Positions 35,149-43,179 of a DNA stretch of 64,000 bases are shown one piece after another. The DNA lies in the NCBI RefSeq assembly GCF_019264345.1, contig NZ_JAHVAO010000001.1, positions 1,426,001 through 1,490,000 of the forward strand. The letters run 5' to 3'. This DNA is from Marinobacter arenosus. GTDB taxonomy: Bacteria > Pseudomonadota > Gammaproteobacteria > Pseudomonadales > Oleiphilaceae. A program made the translations under genes and the position numbers. Every line of letters starts with the position of its first letter. Within the stretch, counting starts at the first letter, position 1. Under the pieces are notes generated by a model that worked only from the letters and a program-made list of their open reading frames with translations, was not told where the DNA came from and ran no database searches.

Positions 35149-35817
35149 ATGATTACAGTTCACCACCTGAATAATTCCCGCTCACAGCGCATTCTCTGGA
35201 TGCTGGAAGAGCTGGGCGTACCCTACGAGATCCAGCGTTACGAGCGTGATCCCCAGACCATGCTGGCGCCCGCAAGCCTCAAGAAGGTACACCCGCTGGG
35301 CAAATCCCCGGTGATCACCGACGGCGATCTGGTGGTGGCAGAGTCCGGCGCCATCATCGAATACCTGGCCCACACCTACGGCAAAGACACCATGCTGCCG
35401 GAATCCGGCGGCCAGGCCTGGCTGGATTACACCTACTGGCTGCATTACGCCGAAGGCTCGCTGATGCCGCCGCTGGTGATGCGCCTCGTGTTCCAGAAGG
35501 TCAAAACCAGCCCGATGCCGTTCTTTATCAAACCCGTCGCCAAGGGCATTGCCGACAAAACCATCGAGACGTTCATCGGCCCCATGATCAAGACGCACCT
35601 GGACTTCATCGAAGCCCACCTGGCGAAAAACACCTGGTTCCTGGGGGATAACCTAAGCGCGGCGGACATCCAGATGAGTTTCCCGCTGGAAGCCTCCGTG
35701 GCTCGGGGCATCGTCGGCAAGGACCGGCCGAACATCACCGCGTGGGTGGCGCGGGTGCACGCACGCCCCGCCTACCAGCGGGGCCTTGAGAAAGGCGGGG
35801 AATACGACTTCGCCTGA
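35149..35817 (+). CDS. Glutathione S-transferase family protein
   Basis: 222 residues. A thioredoxin-like N-terminal domain (residues 1-80: NSRSQRILWMLEELGVPYEI, SPVITDGDLVVAESGAIIEYL) and an all-helical C-terminal domain. The early Ser in HHLNNSRSQR is the likely catalytic residue, as in the theta/ure2p-like classes. It conjugates glutathione to electrophiles or acts as peroxidase. GGAG is 8 nt before the ATG. A GC-rich hairpin at about 35882-35898 follows the gene after 60 bp. Confidence 0.93.
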   Translation: MITVHHLNNSRSQRILWMLEELGVPYEIQRYERDPQTMLAPASLKKVHPLGKSPVITDGDLVVAESGAIIEYLAHTYGKDTMLPESGGQAWLDYTYWLHYAEGSLMPPLVMRLVFQKVKTSPMPFFIKPVAKGIADKTIETFIGPMIKTHLDFIEAHLAKNTWFLGDNLSAADIQMSFPLEASVARGIVGKDRPNITAWVARVHARPAYQRGLEKGGEYDFA

Positions 35818-36132
35818 ATCTTTGAACGTATCAAAAAACCATCGCCCGGATGGGAGAGTCTGAAAAGCAACAAATAAACGTGCCCCGGTTCGCCGGGGTT
35901 GCAGGGAGTTATACAAATAATTGAAAACTTAGCTATGCAGTACCTCTTAATTAGCGTACTGTCTCGGTCGTTGGAAAGATTTAGCAAAGCATTTCACGAA
36001 TAAGACCTTTTGTGTTTCACACCTGTCGTCCTGTTTTTGATCCTGCCAGTTTTTTATTTCCCGCATATCGCTGATCAAAGATCACAACGATCTCTTGGCG
36101 GCACACTAATGATCAATATCAGGATATATATT
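35818..36132. other. 315-bp AT-richer spacer and probable long leader of the cold-shock gene
   Basis: It contains, in order, a CCCCGG-TTCG-CCGGGG hairpin at about 35884-35899, a TTGAAA element at 35921-35926, a CAGTAC-N12-GTACTG dyad at 35938-35961, then about 170 bp of AT-rich sequence before the cold-shock start. A long structured 5' leader is normal for cspA-type genes. No gene is seen in it. Confidence 0.6.
35872..35890 (+). repeat. 19-bp direct repeat, copy 1
   Basis: AAATAAACGTGCCCCGGTT; matches copy 2 at 36414-36432 at 17 of 19 positions. The two copies bracket the cold-shock gene with its leader and terminator. Confidence 0.6.
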
Positions 36133-36339
36133 ATGTCTACCATTACAGGCAACGTTAAGTTCTTCAATGAAGCAAAAGGTTTTGGCTTTATTACTCGTGA
36201 AGGCGGTGCGGACGTTTTCGTCCACTACAGCTCTATTCAGGGTGGCGGTTTCAAGACTCTGGCCGAAGGCCAGGAAGTTGAGTTTACCGTGACCGAGGGC
36301 CAGAAAGGCCCGCAGGCAGAGAACGTTATTGGCCTGTAA
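36133..36339 (+). CDS. Cold-shock protein, CspA family
   Basis: 68 residues, standard length. RNP1 is KGFGFITR and RNP2 is VFVHYS; the N-terminus [15 protein letters not shown] is typical. It binds single-stranded RNA and acts as an RNA chaperone. AGGA lies 8 nt before the ATG; the frame is open far upstream but that part is leader, not coding. A long leader with a dyad suggests cold or growth-phase control. A textbook terminator follows. Confidence 0.95.
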   Translation: MSTITGNVKFFNEAKGFGFITREGGADVFVHYSSIQGGGFKTLAEGQEVEFTVTEGQKGPQAENVIGL

Positions 36340-36361
36340 TTAACAGGTAAAAACGTGATTG

Positions 36362-36388
36362 AAAAGGCAGCCTCTGGCTGCCTTTTTT
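36362..36388 (+). terminator. Rho-independent terminator of the cold-shock gene
   Basis: AAAAGGCAGCC-TCT-GGCTGCCTTTT is a perfect 11-bp stem with a 3-nt loop and a run of six T, 22 bp after the stop codon. Confidence 0.95.
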
Positions 36389-36413
36389 ATTGCCAGGTTT
36401 TATGGCACGCGAG

Positions 36414-36432
36414 AAATAAACACGCCCCGGTT
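36414..36432 (+). repeat. 19-bp direct repeat, copy 2
   Basis: AAATAAACACGCCCCGGTT; differs from copy 1 (35872-35890) at two adjacent bases. Unlike copy 1 it is not followed by the complementary CCGGGG arm, so it cannot form the same hairpin. Confidence 0.6.
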
Positions 36433-36506
36433 TTACTTTGACATAATCAGATCGGGTTTACTCCAGCCAGAGTAGACTGCCCACTGACAGCAAAGGACAA
36501 ACCACT

Positions 36507-37109
36507 GTGGCCTCCAAACACTGGGCGAATTACCTGCGCCCCCGCAAATTACCTCTCCGTCGTCGCCTCGCCCGCGCCTCCGTGGCCTTGATCTACCGAC
36601 AGGCTGACGATGGCGGCGTGGAGCTGCTGTTCATCCAGCGGGCCCGTCGGGAAGGTGATCCCTGGTCCGGAGACATGGCCTTTCCCGGAGGCCGCATGCA
36701 ACCGGAGGATGCCACACCGCGAGCCACTGCCGAACGGGAAACCCTCGAAGAAACCGGAGTCGACCTGGTACGCCATGGCCGCTTCCAGGCCCGGCTGTCT
36801 GACCTGGTTACCCGCCAACACAGCCGCTGGCGACCGATGGTGGTCACACCCTACGTCTACGAATGGCGGGGATCGCCATCTGTATTGCTGAACCACGAAG
36901 TCGAACAGACGGTGTGGGTGCCCCTCGACTACCTCGCCGCCAGGGAGAACCAGAGCCGACTGCCCTGGCGCACGCCGCTTGGCACCTTGAACATGCCGTG
37001 CTGTCGCTTCGAGGGCTACTGCATCTGGGGGCTGAGTTACAGCATGTTGCAGGAACTTCTGGCATGGGACCGTTCACATAACGCTGCGACCACACCGAAA
37101 CAAGAATAG
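36507..37109 (+). CDS. Nudix hydrolase, coenzyme A pyrophosphatase-like
   Basis: 200 residues. The Nudix box is GGRMQPEDATPRATAERETL followed by EETG, with the REtxEETG core intact but two extra residues before it, as is common in the CoA-pyrophosphatase (NudL/YeaB) group. FPGGR and the upstream RREGDPWSGDMAFPGG (UPF0035 signature-like) support this. It would cleave CoA or oxidised CoA to phosphopantetheine and 3',5'-ADP. The GTG start at 36507 has AGGA about 10 nt upstream. Confidence 0.9.
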   Translation: MASKHWANYLRPRKLPLRRRLARASVALIYRQADDGGVELLFIQRARREGDPWSGDMAFPGGRMQPEDATPRATAERETLEETGVDLVRHGRFQARLSDLVTRQHSRWRPMVVTPYVYEWRGSPSVLLNHEVEQTVWVPLDYLAARENQSRLPWRTPLGTLNMPCCRFEGYCIWGLSYSMLQELLAWDRSHNAATTPKQE

Positions 37110-37324
37110 AAGGGCACAGATTGTCCGCCGGCTTTGGTTGGCATTCCTCGGCCCGATGGGCTTAACTCGTAAATAGCACCGCCCGCCCTGACCTGCTGCC
37201 CCACAATGAACGTGCAAACAGCAGGCAAGCAGCAGATTGCTCCACTCCATGCATCTTCGGGCCGAAACACCTGGCGTTCTCCAACACCAAAGCAGCAGCC
37301 AAAGTGAGACTATCAAGAAAGGGC

Positions 37325-38737
37325 ATGATCGGACTTCTGGTAACCAGTTTCTATGTTGTGGGCATCATCATGGCCATGCATGCTGCCCTGACGACCCGCA
37401 CATCCACAGGCGCGGTGGCCTGGACCGTGTCTCTGGTCACCATGCCCTTTGTCGCCGTTCCGGCGTATGCGGTATTCGGCAGGAACCAGTTCGAGGGCAT
37501 GGCAGAGGCGTACGAAGCGCGCTCCGATGAAATCGACCAGATTGTCGAGGGGTACCGCAAGGAACTTGCAGCGTGGAAGATCCCCGAGAGTCAGGCGCCG
37601 TCCTGGTATAACGCCATTCACCGGCTGTCGGAACTTGATCTCCTCCGAGGCAACGCCGTGGAGTTACTGGTCAATGGCGAGGCCACCTTCGACAGCATTC
37701 TTGAGGGAATCGCCGGGGCGGAACGTTATATCCTGTTCCAGTTCTACATGATCCACGACGATGGCCTGGGAAAGCGGGTCAAGGACGCGCTGGCAGAGCG
37801 GGCCCGTTCGGGCGTGAAGGTTCTGGTGCTGTACGACGAAGTCGGCAGTTCCGATTTGCCCGACACCTACCTGGCCGACATGCGCGCCGCCGGCATTGAG
37901 GTCAGTTCGTTCAAACCCAACCAGGGCTGGCGAAACCGGTTCCAGCTCAACTTCCGCAATCACCGGAAAATGGTGGTGGTCGATGGCCGGGAGGCCTGGG
38001 TTGGCGGTCACAACGTGGGTGACGAATACCTGGGGCTCGACCCGGAGTTAAGCCCTTGGCGGGACACGCACGTAAAGATCGAAGGGCCCGCAGCGGTCCA
38101 GGTTCAACTGACGATCCTCTCCGACTGGTACTGGGCCACCCGGGAAATCCCGGAACTGGAATGGGCACCGACACCGGCCACCAACGCCGATCAGCAGGTG
38201 ATGATTTTCCCCACTGCACCCACCGGGCACCTGGAGAAGGCCAGCCTGTTTTTCGTCTCGGCACTCAGCGCTGCCCGAGAGCGCATCTGGCTGTCGGCTC
38301 CCTATTTCGTTCCGGATGAGGCCGTCATGAAAGCGCTGCAGCTGGCCGCCCTTCGCGGCGTCGACGTTCGGATCATCACCACCGGCAAAGGCGACAGCCT
38401 GCCCGTCTACCTCGCGGCATTCCATTACATCGAGGAACTGCGCGGGCTCGGCATTCGCTTTTACGCTTATCAGCCCGGCTTTCTTCACGAAAAGGTCATG
38501 CTGGTCGACGACCGCGTATCGAGCGTCGGCACCCACAATTTTGACAACCGCTCATTCCGCCTTAACTTCGAGGTGGCTGCCGTGATCGTGGATGAGGGAT
38601 TCGCCACCCAGATGGAAGCCATGTTCGAACAAGACTTTGCCCACGCAGAGCCAATCGATCCCGACAGCCTGGACGAGCGACCCCTGTGGTGGCGGCTGGG
38701 CGTGAAGCTATCGAGGCTGGCGTCGCCCGTACTTTAG
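37325..38737 (+). CDS. cls: Cardiolipin synthase (phospholipase D type)
   Basis: 470 residues. Two N-terminal hydrophobic helices (GLLVTSFYVVGIIMAMHAAL, then WTVSLVTMPFVAVPAYAVF), then two HKD motifs: NHRKMVVVDGREAWVGGHN (His213) and LHEKVMLVDDRVSSVGTHNF (His388). It condenses phosphatidylglycerol to cardiolipin at the inner membrane. ATG 37325 has AAAGG nearby; a GTG at 37304 is an alternative. It follows a 215-bp spacer in which I see no gene. Confidence 0.93.
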   Translation: MIGLLVTSFYVVGIIMAMHAALTTRTSTGAVAWTVSLVTMPFVAVPAYAVFGRNQFEGMAEAYEARSDEIDQIVEGYRKELAAWKIPESQAPSWYNAIHRLSELDLLRGNAVELLVNGEATFDSILEGIAGAERYILFQFYMIHDDGLGKRVKDALAERARSGVKVLVLYDEVGSSDLPDTYLADMRAAGIEVSSFKPNQGWRNRFQLNFRNHRKMVVVDGREAWVGGHNVGDEYLGLDPELSPWRDTHVKIEGPAAVQVQLTILSDWYWATREIPELEWAPTPATNADQQVMIFPTAPTGHLEKASLFFVSALSAARERIWLSAPYFVPDEAVMKALQLAALRGVDVRIITTGKGDSLPVYLAAFHYIEELRGLGIRFYAYQPGFLHEKVMLVDDRVSSVGTHNFDNRSFRLNFEVAAVIVDEGFATQMEAMFEQDFAHAEPIDPDSLDERPLWWRLGVKLSRLASPVL

Positions 38738-38830
38738 GAGAAAAGTCATTAAAAGCGAGACCGGCTCTATTGACGGATTGTCCCGCCGGGGCCTGAATAA
38801 GAGGTACATCACCGCAAAGAGGGAACGGAC

Positions 38831-39016
38831 ATGAAATGGATCATACTCATCATCATTATCGCGGGTCTGGCCTACTGGCTGAACAAGGGACGGCGCACGA
38901 ACAGAATTGAGGATCCGGATGTGAAGACCTTTGATAAAAAGGATTACTACCTCACGCCGGACGACAACGCCTCCGAAGACCAGGCCTCTCCCGATAAAAG
39001 TAACCCGCGTCATTGA
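38831..39016 (+). CDS. 61-residue single-helix membrane miniprotein
   Basis: A hydrophobic N-terminal helix (WIILIIIIAGLAYWLN, residues 3-18), then a basic stretch (KGRRTNR) and an acidic, disordered tail (DPDVKTFDKKDYYLTPDDNA). The charge pattern fits an inner-membrane protein with a cytoplasmic tail. AGGGA precedes the ATG. It lies between cls and the MOSC gene, all on the plus strand. No function is known. Confidence 0.65.
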   Translation: MKWIILIIIIAGLAYWLNKGRRTNRIEDPDVKTFDKKDYYLTPDDNASEDQASPDKSNPRH

Positions 39017-39040
39017 ATCGTTACCCGGAGGGCGCAACGC

Positions 39041-39526
39041 TTGGCGACACCCTTACAGACCCTGCTGGATACTCTTCCCCAACGGGGCCGGGTGGAATGG
39101 ATTGGTATCCGTCCCGCCCGTGGCGAGGCCATGCAAGCACTCGATCGCGTATCGGTCACCCCTGGCAAGGGCCTGGAAGGCGATCGATTCAAGGGCCGAG
39201 AGACCAGCAAACGGCAAGTGACCCTGATCCAGAAAGAGCACCTGCACGCCATCGCCTCGTGCCTGCAACAGGACGCCATCGGGCCGGAGGTGTTCCGGCG
39301 CAACATTGTGATTTCCGGCCTGAACCTGCTGGCCCTGAAAGGCAAAACCTTCCGAATCGGGAGCGTGGTCCTGGAGTACACGGGCCTTTGTCACCCCTGC
39401 AGCAAGATGGAGACCACGCTTGGGCCAGGCGGATACAACGCCATGCGCGGGCATGGCGGCATCACGACGCGGGTGGTTGAAGGCGGTGAGCTGGCCCTCG
39501 GCGATACGGTGCAGGCCCACCCTTAA
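39041..39526 (+). CDS. MOSC domain protein
   Basis: 161 residues. MOSC pattern: GIRPARGEAMQALDRVSVTP, GLEGDRFKGR, RRNIVISGLNLLALKGKTF, and the conserved Cys in YTGLCHPCSKME that holds the molybdenum-linked sulfur in the family. Likely a molybdenum-cofactor sulfur carrier or N-hydroxylated base reductase; the exact substrate is unknown. I start it at TTG 39041, because GGAGG lies 9 nt upstream and the MOSC fold begins soon after. Confidence 0.92.
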   Translation: MATPLQTLLDTLPQRGRVEWIGIRPARGEAMQALDRVSVTPGKGLEGDRFKGRETSKRQVTLIQKEHLHAIASCLQQDAIGPEVFRRNIVISGLNLLALKGKTFRIGSVVLEYTGLCHPCSKMETTLGPGGYNAMRGHGGITTRVVEGGELALGDTVQAHP

Positions 39527-39542
39527 CCGCAACTGGACGAGC

Positions 39543-39588
39543 TCCCGTTGGCCGATTTTCACCGGACCTGCTCCGGGAACCAACGGGA
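39543..39588. terminator. Stem-loop between convergent MOSC and DUF genes
   Basis: TCCCGTTGG and CCAACGGGA pair as a perfect 9-bp stem around 28 nt that contain their own small CCGG...CCGG dyad. There is no T-run, so termination is only possible, not certain. Confidence 0.4.
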
Positions 39589-39606
39589 ATCATCACCCTG
39601 GCGCTC

Positions 39607-40056
39607 TCAACTCTTCCAGATGCCCAGCATCGCGCCGGTTCCCAGGACAAGCGTGCCCCCGACCTCCCCGACGATCAGCAACACCATAAACAAGCCGGTC
39701 ACCCAGGGCGGCAGAAGGCGCTTGCCCAGGCGATGGGGGCGGCGCAACTGGTTGTCGGTGTCCTGAAGCAGGCCGTGGAGCACGTAGGTGCCGATGGCAA
39801 AGGCGAAAAACGCCAATGCCGCGACGGCGGCCGCGGCATTGACCCAGTCCGCCAGCACGCTGTGGGCGCTGAATGCCGCCAGCAGCAGGGCCGCGAAGCT
39901 GTAGAGCAGAGAACTGCGGTGGGCGATATCGACGTAGACCGGCGAGGACGCGTCCTCGCTTCGGGCTATGTGCCGGTATTTCCAGATGCCCGTAAGTAGA
40001 CCCGTCATGAAGAACAGGAAAGCCGCTGAAAGGCAGATCTTTTCAGCCAGAGACAT
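39607..40056 (-). CDS. Four-helix membrane protein
   Basis: 149 residues with four hydrophobic helices (about 7-25, 48-68, 73-93, 117-140). VDIAHRSSLLYSFAALL between helices 1 and 2 recalls small bacterial membrane families with a conserved His-Arg in that place. AAGGAG lies 7 nt before the ATG. It is divergent from an AraC-type gene across 80 bp, so it may be its target (inference). No function is known. Confidence 0.82.
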   Translation of the reverse strand: MSLAEKICLSAAFLFFMTGLLTGIWKYRHIARSEDASSPVYVDIAHRSSLLYSFAALLLAAFSAHSVLADWVNAAAAVAALAFFAFAIGTYVLHGLLQDTDNQLRRPHRLGKRLLPPWVTGLFMVLLIVGEVGGTLVLGTGAMLGIWKS

Positions 40057-40136
40057 GCGTTTGCTCCTTGGTTATAGTTGTGAAGCCGAAGTATGCCGGA
40101 CAGGCTTCGGCACAACTTGTACGTTTGGGCTGTTCA

Positions 40137-40877
40137 ATGACACAGGAAAAACGCCTCTGGCTGGCGCGTGACCGGGCTCTGTTCCTGGGCGAGCTCCCTC
40201 CTGCACGGTTGCATGCGCATGCCGCACCGGTGCTTCTGATTGGCCTGAGCGGCCCCCTCACACTGCACTTCCCGGATGGTCGGCGCGAAACCTGCCACAG
40301 CGCCCTGGTGGATGCCGATGTGACTCATGGCCTGGACAGCGGTGGCGAATACATGGCGTCGCTCTACCTGGAACCGGATGCCCCCGAGACCCGGCTCCTG
40401 AAGGCCGGATGGCTGCATGATCGCCCGGTGGTGTTTGACCCGCTGCCCTCCCCCCGGCGGCACAGGGTCCTGGAGCGAAAGCTGCAATCCTTCGACCTGT
40501 CCCAACTGCTTCCCAAGTCGGCGCTGGGGCAACAGACCGCCCTGGACAAGCGTATTGCCTGCAGCCTGGATTACCTGCGGGACGTGGGCGACCTGCCCTT
40601 CGACCGCGCCAACCTGGCCGGCCAGGTGCACCTCTCGGAATCCCGATTCAACCACCTGTTCCGGGCGGAAGTGGGCATCAGCTTTCGCCGCTACCGAAGC
40701 TGGTCGCGCCTGCGCTCGGTGCTTTACCACGTGGCGAGAGACCAATCGCTCACCGATGCCGCCCTTAACGCGGGCCTGCACGACTCCGCGCACCTCAGCC
40801 GGTCGTTCCAGAATATGATTGGCCTGGCGCCATCGCGGGTGCTTCACGGCCTGCAGGAATTCCACGTTCTCAGGTAA
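40137..40877 (+). CDS. AraC-family transcriptional regulator
   Basis: 246 residues. The C-terminal 100 residues hold two HTHs (NLAGQVHLSESRFNHLFRAE and SLTDAALNAGLHDSAHLSRS then FQNMIGLAPSR), and the N-terminal half is a cupin-like sensor. Shorter than XylS-type members but complete. Start ATG 40137 is inferred from domain layout; the ribosome site is weak. Divergent from a four-helix membrane protein gene. Confidence 0.92.
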   Translation: MTQEKRLWLARDRALFLGELPPARLHAHAAPVLLIGLSGPLTLHFPDGRRETCHSALVDADVTHGLDSGGEYMASLYLEPDAPETRLLKAGWLHDRPVVFDPLPSPRRHRVLERKLQSFDLSQLLPKSALGQQTALDKRIACSLDYLRDVGDLPFDRANLAGQVHLSESRFNHLFRAEVGISFRRYRSWSRLRSVLYHVARDQSLTDAALNAGLHDSAHLSRSFQNMIGLAPSRVLHGLQEFHVLR

Positions 40878-40880
40878 TGC

Positions 40881-40911
40881 CTCGTAGAGCCCGAAAAGCT
40901 TTTTCTACGAG
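40881..40911. terminator. Hairpin with internal T-run after the AraC gene
   Basis: CTCGTAGA and TCTACGAG pair as an 8-bp stem; AAAAGCTTTT in the loop can extend it. It lies 4 bp after the AraC stop, before the convergent solute-binding gene. Confidence 0.55.
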
Positions 40912-40948
40912 CTACCTCGAAAAAACAGGGTAACAGAACGCCCAAACC

Positions 40949-41770
40949 TCACTGAGCCGCTGATGCGCAGTACGCCGCGTTCACGCCGGGCACGAATTCG
41001 ATGCCCAAATCGTACGCCTCCAGAATCCTGCAAAGCTGCCCGTTCTCCCGGAGGGTCATGAAGCCACGCTCGAAAGCCCGCGCAATGGCCTTGGATCGCT
41101 CTGGGTCATCCGGAGACAGTGCCAGGAAGCCGGCATGGTGCTCCTCGAGACAACCGGCAATCTTCAGGCCAATGCGGTTCTGGCTGGATTCGAACAGCAG
41201 CCGGTCATCAAGAAGTGCATCGAAGCGACCCCTTTTCACCAGCTCCCGAAGGCGATTGGATACGTCACCGCCGCCGATCAGAGTCACGCGCTCATTCGGA
41301 ACGCCGGCGATATACGCATCGATTGCTTCGCCATAGGTGTAGCCCGAGGTGGCCACGAAGCTGATGTTCCCGAGAGAATCCAGGCCGCGGTACCGCCAGG
41401 GTTCGTCTTCCGGAACGTAGAAGCAGTATTCAGTCTGGGACACCGCATGTGAAGGGAACAGAAAATTGGGGGCCTCCCCCTTGAAGGCAGGCACGACGGC
41501 ATCGATACGACCACTCTCTGCCTCCCGAAGCGCCCGATCGAGGGGCAGGTTTTTATAGACCACCTTGTGCCCTTCGGACTCCAGCGCCGCGCGGGTGATA
41601 TCAACGGTGAATCCAAAGCGCGGTCCCGCCGCATTACAGGCGTACGGACACCAATAGTCGGGCGCGGCAATCGAGACCGTGAGGGGCTGCTCCACCCGGT
41701 TATCGGACCAGGCCGGAAAAACCGCCAGTGCTGCAACCGTCCATGTCAGAGCCTTCGCGGCAATTTTCAT
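40949..41770 (-). CDS. Periplasmic substrate-binding protein, family 3 type, without transporter genes
   Basis: 273 residues with a signal peptide (cleaved near PAWS). The two-lobe SBP_bac_3 fold is indicated by GFTVDITRAALESEGHKV, LPLDRALREAESGRIDAVVP and the GDV loop. Cys pairs (CPYACNA, near residue 41-45, and CLEE/CRILE) may form disulfides. No permease or ATPase is adjacent, so it could serve another locus or sense a ligand. ATG 41770 follows GGAAAGG. Confidence 0.85.
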   Translation of the reverse strand: MKIAAKALTWTVAALAVFPAWSDNRVEQPLTVSIAAPDYWCPYACNAAGPRFGFTVDITRAALESEGHKVVYKNLPLDRALREAESGRIDAVVPAFKGEAPNFLFPSHAVSQTEYCFYVPEDEPWRYRGLDSLGNISFVATSGYTYGEAIDAYIAGVPNERVTLIGGGDVSNRLRELVKRGRFDALLDDRLLFESSQNRIGLKIAGCLEEHHAGFLALSPDDPERSKAIARAFERGFMTLRENGQLCRILEAYDLGIEFVPGVNAAYCASAAQ

Positions 41771-41919
41771 CACGCTGCTGCCTTTCCGTGGAACACGCAA
41801 TTAACGTCCAGACACCCTTACCGTCGTTAAGAGTGGCTCTGGGCGACAACGGTTCAATTCACCGGAAGATAGTCGGAAGTATCGTCAATGCAAACCGGGG
41901 CCAGATTAATCTACCCCCG

Positions 41920-42078
41920 TTACTTTTTCAGGTTGACCTGCTTCGAACCCTGGTACGAAAGCTGTCCACTCTTACCCTTGCCCACATACTCTACAGCGCC
42001 GCCGGCCTTTAAAAAAGCAGCGGTCTGCTCCTCAATTGCGGCAGACGTTAATGTCACTTTCTCGGGTTTCTTGCTCAT
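41920..42078 (-). CDS. 52-residue basic protein, unnamed family
   Basis: A short frame: MSKKPEKVTLTSAAIEEQTA, then AFLKAGGAVEYVGKGKSGQL, SYQGSKQVNLKK. It is lysine-rich at both ends, with an AAFLKAGGAVEYV segment that recalls small proteobacterial proteins with a FLxxGG motif, such as the core of the RNA-polymerase-binding protein SutA (remembered resemblance, unverified). GGAGAAC lies just before the ATG at 42078-42076. An inverted repeat GTTGGT-N6-ACCAAC sits 19 bp upstream. Codon use is like its neighbours. Real protein likely, function unknown. Confidence 0.7.
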   Translation of the reverse strand: MSKKPEKVTLTSAAIEEQTAAFLKAGGAVEYVGKGKSGQLSYQGSKQVNLKK

Positions 42079-42096
42079 GATGTTCTCCAGGTCACT

Positions 42097-42114
42097 GTTG
42101 GTCTATTAACCAAC
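42097..42114. promoter_or_regulatory. Dyad GTTGGT-CTATTA-ACCAAC upstream of the 52-residue protein
   Basis: A perfect 6-bp dyad with an AT-rich 6-bp spacer, 19 bp upstream of the small protein start and 57 bp from the divergent MBL hydrolase start. Either an operator or a leader hairpin. Confidence 0.4.
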
Positions 42115-42170
42115 TTCAAACGTCCATACTATCCGAAACAGGATTAAATTGTCTGGAGTGAACGCAATTC

Positions 42171-43166
42171 ATGGCCATCGACCGCGAACGTCTCGCCGCC
42201 CTCGCCGCGAAACCCCATGTCGACGGGGGGAGGTATCGCAACCTCGAGCCGGTGCCGCGTCATGGCCTGGGGGATTTCCTGCGCTGGCAACTGGCCCCCG
42301 GCCGCCGATTCCCGAAGGGTAAACGCTACACGCTGCTGCGTCCGGATGGGCATGCGCTGATGAACCCGCCACCAGAGCCACAGCTGGCCTGGCTGGGGCA
42401 TGCGTCATTCCTGTTCCAGTATCGGGGCCTGAACGTACTGACCGACCCGGTGTTATCGGATCGTGCCAGCCCCTTCCGGCTGGTCGGGCCGAGGCGGTTC
42501 ACGCCACCCGCCCTGACCGTGGCCGACATGCCGCCAATACACCTGGTACTGGTTTCCCACAATCACTACGACCATCTCGATGAAGCTACCGTGCGCCAGC
42601 TGCATCGGCGGTTCGGCAACGACCTGCGCTTCTGCATTCCCATGGGGCTGCGACGCTGGTTCGAGAAGCGCGGCATCCACAATCTGCTGGAACTGGACTG
42701 GTGGCAATCGGCGCCCCTGACCGGCAACAACGAAGCGTTCTGCCTTCCAACCCAACACTTCAGTGGACGAACCGCAACCGACACCAACACCACGCTCTGG
42801 TGCAGCTGGCTCCTGGAAATGGACGGCTTCCGGTTCTATTTTGGCGGTGATACCGGTTATGGGCAGGTGTTTCGCGACATTGGCGAGCTGTTTGCACCCA
42901 TTGATCTGGCACTGCTACCGATCGGCGCTTACGACCCGCGCTGGTTCATGGCCCCGGTGCACGTGGCGCCGGAAGAGGCGCTGAAAATCCATCAGGATAT
43001 TGGCGCCCGCCAGTCGGTCGCCATGCACTGGGGCACCTTCGTGCTGACCGACGAACCCATGGACGAGCCACCCCGGCGACTGAGGCTGGCCCTGGAGAAA
43101 CACGGCCTCAACGAGTCGGTTTTCCGGGTAATGCAACACGGGGAAGTGTGGTCGCCGCCGACGTAA
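42171..43166 (+). CDS. MBL-fold metallohydrolase, UlaG / NAPE-PLD-like
   Basis: 331 residues. The metal motif is SHNHYDHLD (129-137). WLGHASFLFQYRGLNVLTDP before it and GGDTGYG, MHWGTF later are typical of the NAPE-phospholipase-D/UlaG-like group. Members hydrolyse phosphodiesters or lactones; some act on N-acyl lipids. The ribosome site GGAG is 13 nt before the ATG. Spaced 92 bp from the divergent small protein gene. Confidence 0.9.
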   Translation: MAIDRERLAALAAKPHVDGGRYRNLEPVPRHGLGDFLRWQLAPGRRFPKGKRYTLLRPDGHALMNPPPEPQLAWLGHASFLFQYRGLNVLTDPVLSDRASPFRLVGPRRFTPPALTVADMPPIHLVLVSHNHYDHLDEATVRQLHRRFGNDLRFCIPMGLRRWFEKRGIHNLLELDWWQSAPLTGNNEAFCLPTQHFSGRTATDTNTTLWCSWLLEMDGFRFYFGGDTGYGQVFRDIGELFAPIDLALLPIGAYDPRWFMAPVHVAPEEALKIHQDIGARQSVAMHWGTFVLTDEPMDEPPRRLRLALEKHGLNESVFRVMQHGEVWSPPT

Positions 43167-43179
43167 GCGCCTTACTCGA

